Assembly (NCBI RefSeq): GCF_004343075.1
Contig: NZ_SLXP01000001.1
Coordinates: 302,474 to 366,473 of the forward strand
DNA: 64,000 nt
Reading direction: 5' to 3'
From: Rhodovulum marinum
GTDB lineage: Bacteria > Pseudomonadota > Alphaproteobacteria > Rhodobacterales > Rhodobacteraceae
The translations under genes were made by a program, and so were the position numbers. Numbering within the stretch: position 1 is the stretch's first letter; every line of letters starts with the position of its first letter. A model generated the notes under the pieces. The model was not told the DNA's origin and did no database searches. It saw only the letters and a list, made by a program, of their open reading frames with translations. Shown one piece after another: positions 60,316-64,000 of this stretch.

Positions 60316-61479
60316 CTAATACGCCTTGCCGCGGGCCGAGACCGGCCAGACCACCTCGACCTTGCCGGCCCTGACGCCGACATACCAGTCGTGCACGTTG
60401 CAGGTCGGGTCGCAATGGCCCGGCACCAGCTTCAGCTTGTCGCCGACCTTCAAGACGCCCTTGGGATCGGAAATCACCCCGTGCTCGTCCGAGCATTTGA
60501 CGTATTCCACGTCGTCACGGCCATAGATCACCGGCAGCCCGCTATCGACCGACTGCGCCTTCAGCCCCGCGTCGCAGATCGCCTTGTCCGCCTTGGCATG
60601 GCTCATCACGCTGGTCAGCAGGAACAGCGCGTTCTCCCACTCGCCCTGGTCGATCCGCTTGCCGTCCTTGTCCAGGATGCGCCCGTAATCCGCATCCATG
60701 AAGGCATAGGACCCGCACTGCAGCTCGTTATAGACGCCCGAATTGCCCTCGAAGTAATACGACCCGGTGCCGCCGCCGCCGACGATGTCGCAGTCCAGCC
60801 CCTCGGCCTTCAGCCCCTCGACGGCGTCGCGCACCATGGCGACCGCGATGTCGATCTTGGCCTTGCGGTCCTCGTACAGGTCCATGTGCTGCATCGCGCC
60901 CTGGTAGGCCTGGATGCCGGCGAATTTCAGGCCCGGGGCGGCGTCGATCGCCTTGGCGATCTTCACCACGTCCTCGGTCGTGGTCACGCCGCAGCGCCCG
61001 GCGCCGCAGTCGATTTCCACCAGGCACTCGATCTCGGTGCCGTGTTTCTGGGCGGCTGCCGACAGGTCGGCCACGTTCGCCACGTCATCGACGCAGCAGA
61101 TCGTCCGCGCCCCCAGCTTGGGGATGCGCGCCAGCCGGTCGATCTTGGCCGGGTCGCGCACCTGGTTCGACACCAGCACGTCCTTGATCCCGCCGCGGGC
61201 AAAGACCTCGGCCTCGCTCACCTTCTGACAGCACACCCCGCAGGACCCGCCCAGGCGTTCCTGCAGCAACGCCACGTCCACCGACTTGTGCATCTTGCCA
61301 TGCACCCGGTGGCGCATGCCGTGTTCCTTGCACCAGTCGCCCATCTTCTTGATGTTGCGCTCCAGCGCGTCGAGATCCAGCACCAGGCAGGGGGTCTGGA
61401 TATCGGCCTCGTCCATGCCCGGAACGGCCGGGATGTCATAGCCCACTTCCAGCGCTTCGAAATCGGTCACGTCCTTCAT
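60316..61479 (-). CDS. bhcC: Beta-hydroxyaspartate aldolase BhcC
   Basis: Joins glycine and glyoxylate to (2R,3S)-beta-hydroxyaspartate (387 aa, PLP-dependent, DSD1/D-threonine aldolase-like family). Substrate-binding and PLP Lys region RHRVHGKMHKS, TPCLVLDLDALERNI at the start of the barrel, and the C-terminal metal site PGHCDPTCNVHDW. It is 15 bp after bhcB. Confidence 0.94.
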   Translation of the reverse strand: MKDVTDFEALEVGYDIPAVPGMDEADIQTPCLVLDLDALERNIKKMGDWCKEHGMRHRVHGKMHKSVDVALLQERLGGSCGVCCQKVSEAEVFARGGIKDVLVSNQVRDPAKIDRLARIPKLGARTICCVDDVANVADLSAAAQKHGTEIECLVEIDCGAGRCGVTTTEDVVKIAKAIDAAPGLKFAGIQAYQGAMQHMDLYEDRKAKIDIAVAMVRDAVEGLKAEGLDCDIVGGGGTGSYYFEGNSGVYNELQCGSYAFMDADYGRILDKDGKRIDQGEWENALFLLTSVMSHAKADKAICDAGLKAQSVDSGLPVIYGRDDVEYVKCSDEHGVISDPKGVLKVGDKLKLVPGHCDPTCNVHDWYVGVRAGKVEVVWPVSARGKAY

Positions 61480-61494
61480 CGCTGTTCTCCCTGT

Positions 61495-62466
61495 TCAGCT
61501 CTTGATCCAGGGCAGCTTGTCCAGATCGACATTGCCGCCCGTGATGATGACGCCCACGCGCTTGCCCGCGAAGACCTCCTTGTTCTTCAGGATGGTGGCC
61601 AGCGGCACCGCGCAGCTTGCCTCCATCACGATCTTCATCCGCTGCCAGGTCAGCTTCATCGCGTCGATGATCTCCTGCTCGCTGGCGGTCAGGATGTCGG
61701 TCACGTGGTTGGACACGAAATGCCAAGTGAGTTCCTTCAGCGGCACTTTCAACCCGTCGGCCACGGTGTCGGGCGCGTCGTCGGCGATGATGTGACCGGC
61801 CTTGAAGCTGCGATAGGCGTCGTCCGCCTGCTCGGGCTCGGCGGCATAGATCTTCACGCCCGGCGCGATGTTCGACAGCGTCAGGCAGGTGCCCGACACC
61901 ATGCCGCCGCCGCCGATCGGCGCGATGACGGCGTCCAGCCCCGGCACCTGTTCATTCAGCTCGCGCGAACAGGTCCCCTGCCCCGCGATCACGCGCGGGT
62001 CGTTATAGGGGTGCACGAATTCCGCGCCGGTCGAGGCCTGCACCTCGGCGAAGACCGCCTCGCGGCTCGACGTGGACGGCTCGCACTCGGTGATGATCCC
62101 GCCATAGCCGCGCACGGCGTCCTTCTTGGCCTGCGGCGCGGTGCGCGGCATCACCACGTGGCAGGGGATGCCCCGCCGCCCGGCGGCATAGGACAGCGAC
62201 AGCGCGTGGTTGCCCGACGAATGCGTCGCCACGCCCTTTTTCGCGGTCTCGTCGTCCAGGCCGAACACCGCGTTGCACGCGCCCCGCACCTTGAACGCGC
62301 CCGCCTTCTGGAAGTTCTCGCACTTGAAGTACAGCTCCGCCCCGGTCAGCTCGTTGAAATAGCTCGAGGTCAGCACCGGCGTGCGGTGGATATGGGGGGC
62401 GATGCGTTCATGCGCCGCCACCACGTCGTCATAGGTCGGGATATACATCTGCTTGTCGTCTTTCAT
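61495..62466 (-). CDS. bhcB: Beta-hydroxyaspartate dehydratase BhcB
   Basis: Converts beta-hydroxyaspartate to iminosuccinate (323 aa, serine/threonine dehydratase family, PLP). PLP Lys59 in ENFQKAGAFKVRGA, phosphate-binding loop PIGGGGMVSG, SSGNHALSLSYAA. Starts 7 bp after bhcA. Confidence 0.95.
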   Translation of the reverse strand: MKDDKQMYIPTYDDVVAAHERIAPHIHRTPVLTSSYFNELTGAELYFKCENFQKAGAFKVRGACNAVFGLDDETAKKGVATHSSGNHALSLSYAAGRRGIPCHVVMPRTAPQAKKDAVRGYGGIITECEPSTSSREAVFAEVQASTGAEFVHPYNDPRVIAGQGTCSRELNEQVPGLDAVIAPIGGGGMVSGTCLTLSNIAPGVKIYAAEPEQADDAYRSFKAGHIIADDAPDTVADGLKVPLKELTWHFVSNHVTDILTASEQEIIDAMKLTWQRMKIVMEASCAVPLATILKNKEVFAGKRVGVIITGGNVDLDKLPWIKS

Positions 62467-62473
62467 CGCACCC

Positions 62474-63652
62474 TCACGCCGCCGCCTGCACCGGGGCGGC
62501 CTTGTTCGTCCGGTAATAGTCCTGTGCCGCGGCGACCCCGCTGCCCAGCGTGACCGGCACGCCCATGTCGGCCATCGCCATTTCCGCCGTCGCGATCCCC
62601 GACAGCGCCATCACGTCGGTCAACATGCCCAGGTGACCGATGCGGAACACCTTGCCCGCGACCTCGCCCAGCCCGGCGCCGAAGGCGACGTGATAGGCAT
62701 CGGCGGCGTGACGGACCAGGGCGTTGCCATCCACCCCCTCGGGCAGAACGATCGCCGTCACCGTATCAGAGTAGAGCGCGGGCGAGACCGCGCAAGGCCG
62801 CAGCCCCCAGGCGGCCACGGCGGCGCGCACGCCCTCGGCGATCCGGTGGTGGCGGGCGAACACGTTGTCCAGCCCCTCGGCCAGCAGCATGTCGCAGGAC
62901 GCGCCCAGCCCGTTGATCAGGCCGACCGCGGGGGTATAGGGCGTGCCCAGCTTCAGCATGTCGCGGAAATCGAAGAAACAGCGCGACAGTTTCGCGGTTT
63001 CCATCGCGGCCAGCGCCTTGGGGCTGACCCCAACGATGGCAAGGCCCACCGGCAGCATGAACCCCTTCTGCGAACCGGTCACCGCCAGGTCGACGCCCCA
63101 TTCCGTCATGCGGAAGTCCATCGAGGCGATGGAACTGACGCCGTCGACCATCAACAGCGCCGGGTGGCCCGCGGCGTCCAGCGCCGCGCGCACCGCCGCC
63201 ACGTCCGAAACGACACCCGTCGCGGTCTCGTTATGGGTGACCAGCACCGCCTTGATCTGGTGGCCCGTATCGGCGGCCAGGATCTCGGCAAAGCGGTCCA
63301 CCGGGGCGCCTTCGCCCCAGGGGCATTCGACGACCTCGACATCCAGCCCGTGGCGCTGGCACAGGTCGATCCATTTCAGCGAGAACATGCCGTGGCGCGC
63401 GGCCAGCACCTTGTCGCCGGGGCTCAGCGTGTTGGTGACCGCGGCCTCCCAGCCGCCCGTGCCCGAGGCCGGGAACAGGATCACCTCGCCCGCGTCCATC
63501 TTCAGCACCTCGGCCACGCCGGTCTTGGCGCGCTCGAACAGCGGCGGGAACGCGGCCGAGCGGTGGTCCATCGTGGGGATGTCGCAGGCCCGGCGGATCG
63601 ATTCCGGGATATTGGTCGGGCCGGGAATGAAGACGGGGTTCTGGCTGGACAT
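62474..63652 (-). CDS. bhcA: L-aspartate:glyoxylate aminotransferase BhcA
   Basis: Converts glyoxylate to glycine with aspartate as donor (392 aa, class V aminotransferase). PLP Lys196 in AVTGSQKGFML; SGTGGWEAAVTNTL and LLMVDGVSSIAS form the cofactor pocket. Start at 63652 has AAGGATG upstream; the longer open frame is not conserved and would cover the operator. First gene of bhcABCD. Confidence 0.95.
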   Translation of the reverse strand: MSSQNPVFIPGPTNIPESIRRACDIPTMDHRSAAFPPLFERAKTGVAEVLKMDAGEVILFPASGTGGWEAAVTNTLSPGDKVLAARHGMFSLKWIDLCQRHGLDVEVVECPWGEGAPVDRFAEILAADTGHQIKAVLVTHNETATGVVSDVAAVRAALDAAGHPALLMVDGVSSIASMDFRMTEWGVDLAVTGSQKGFMLPVGLAIVGVSPKALAAMETAKLSRCFFDFRDMLKLGTPYTPAVGLINGLGASCDMLLAEGLDNVFARHHRIAEGVRAAVAAWGLRPCAVSPALYSDTVTAIVLPEGVDGNALVRHAADAYHVAFGAGLGEVAGKVFRIGHLGMLTDVMALSGIATAEMAMADMGVPVTLGSGVAAAQDYYRTNKAAPVQAAA

Positions 63653-63735
63653 GGGTTCATCCTTTTCGTGTCGCGCCACGGGGATACCGCGGCGGCAGGG
63701 TGCGGCGCAATTTTTTTGAAAAAATCCTGCGCTGG

Positions 63736-63806
63736 ATGAAAAAACATGCAACCACCCTGAAATCGCGCCGTTTTTCGGCTTTCATTAAATGAAAAAACAT
63801 TTCATT
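63736..63806. promoter_or_regulatory. Candidate BhcR operator region
   Basis: Two identical 12-mers ATGAAAAAACAT at 63736-63747 and 63789-63800, 53 bp apart (about five helical turns). The second lies in overlapping palindromes TTTCATTAAATGAAA (63780-63794) and AATGAAA AAACA TTTCATT (63788-63806). The only strongly AT-rich stretch here, between bhcA and bhcR. Confidence 0.65.
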
Positions 63807-63838
63807 TTCCCGGAAATACCCTGCCGGAGCCGACTCGC

Positions 63839-64000
63839 ATGACCCAGCCCCGCCCCCGTGGCCGCCCCCGCGCCTTTCACGACAAGACCGAACAGAACAC
63901 GATACAGTCGCTCGACCGGGCGATGGCGCTGCTCAGGGCGCTGGCCAAGACCAACGGGCTGACGCTGACCGAACTGGCCGACCGGTCGGGGCAAAGTGCG
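63839..64000 (+). CDS. bhcR: IclR-family regulator BhcR (3' end beyond the window)
   Basis: First 54 residues only. A basic N-terminus (MTQPRPRGRPRAFHDKTEQN) leads into an IclR winged helix: SLDRAMALLRALAKTNGLTL and TELADRSGQS. Divergent from bhcABCD as in Paracoccus, where BhcR senses glyoxylate and controls the operon. ATG at 63839 with GGAG about 10 nt upstream. Confidence 0.9.
   Translation, partial: MTQPRPRGRPRAFHDKTEQNTIQSLDRAMALLRALAKTNGLTLTELADRSGQSA

Overview
The window is a GC-rich chromosomal segment, almost certainly from a marine-type alphaproteobacterium of the order Rhodobacterales (Roseobacter/Paracoccus relatives). The evidence is the complete beta-hydroxyaspartate cycle operon at the right end, the GpgS-type glucosylglycerate genes, a Rhodobacter-like cydDCABX locus, and a family of GC-rich intergenic elements ending in an ATTT...AGAAGAA-type motif. 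I saw no rRNA, tRNA, insertion sequence, phage or CRISPR array. Coding density is high and most genes lie in short operons with overlapping ends.

Left part (1-13.7 kb): the end of a nucleobase/nucleoside-type ABC permease and a cytosine deaminase-like enzyme, then a cardiolipin synthase and an endonuclease/exonuclease/phosphatase protein on the minus strand. From 4.7 to 13.7 kb lies the most unusual block: a cytosolic Hanks-type Ser/Thr kinase, an FHA protein, a PP2C phosphatase, three P-loop GTPase-like proteins (one dynamin-sized, one intact small GTPase, one degenerate relative of it) and two small orphan proteins, the first possibly roadblock-like. It looks like a self-contained phospho-signalling and GTPase module without any type VI secretion genes, and is my best candidate for an undescribed system.

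Middle-left (13.7-30.2 kb): a promoter and cobalamin riboswitch lead into btuB, a btuF-like binding protein and cobQ. A five-gene glycan-modification cluster follows (two related glycosyltransferases, a glycosyltransferase-methyltransferase fusion, an FkbM methyltransferase, and an alpha/beta hydrolase with a relict methyltransferase domain), then a five-gene branched-chain-amino-acid-type ABC importer.

Middle (30.2-47.2 kb): cydDCABX encodes cytochrome bd and its assembly exporter, with an FNR-type site correctly spaced for cydA and a divergent NsrR-like Rrf2 regulator. Next come a glycerate 2-kinase and a GH13_18 phosphorylase, a small cytochrome c and a PhoX-like exported protein with divergent Pho boxes, a chemoreceptor, and glucosyl-3-phosphoglycerate synthase with its phosphatase. 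The four sugar genes together would make and break down the compatible solute glucosylglycerate.

Right part (47.2-64 kb): a MacAB/DevBCA-like exporter operon, an APS-reductase-type cysH, a Tat-targeted type II sulfide:quinone oxidoreductase operon with a small membrane protein and a SLAC1/TehA-type channel, a histidine phosphatase, the zinc uptake locus znuA / zur-znuC-znuB with a clear Zur box, and finally bhcDCBA (minus) with the divergent regulator bhcR cut by the window edge. The bhcA-bhcR gap holds phased repeats that look like the BhcR operator.
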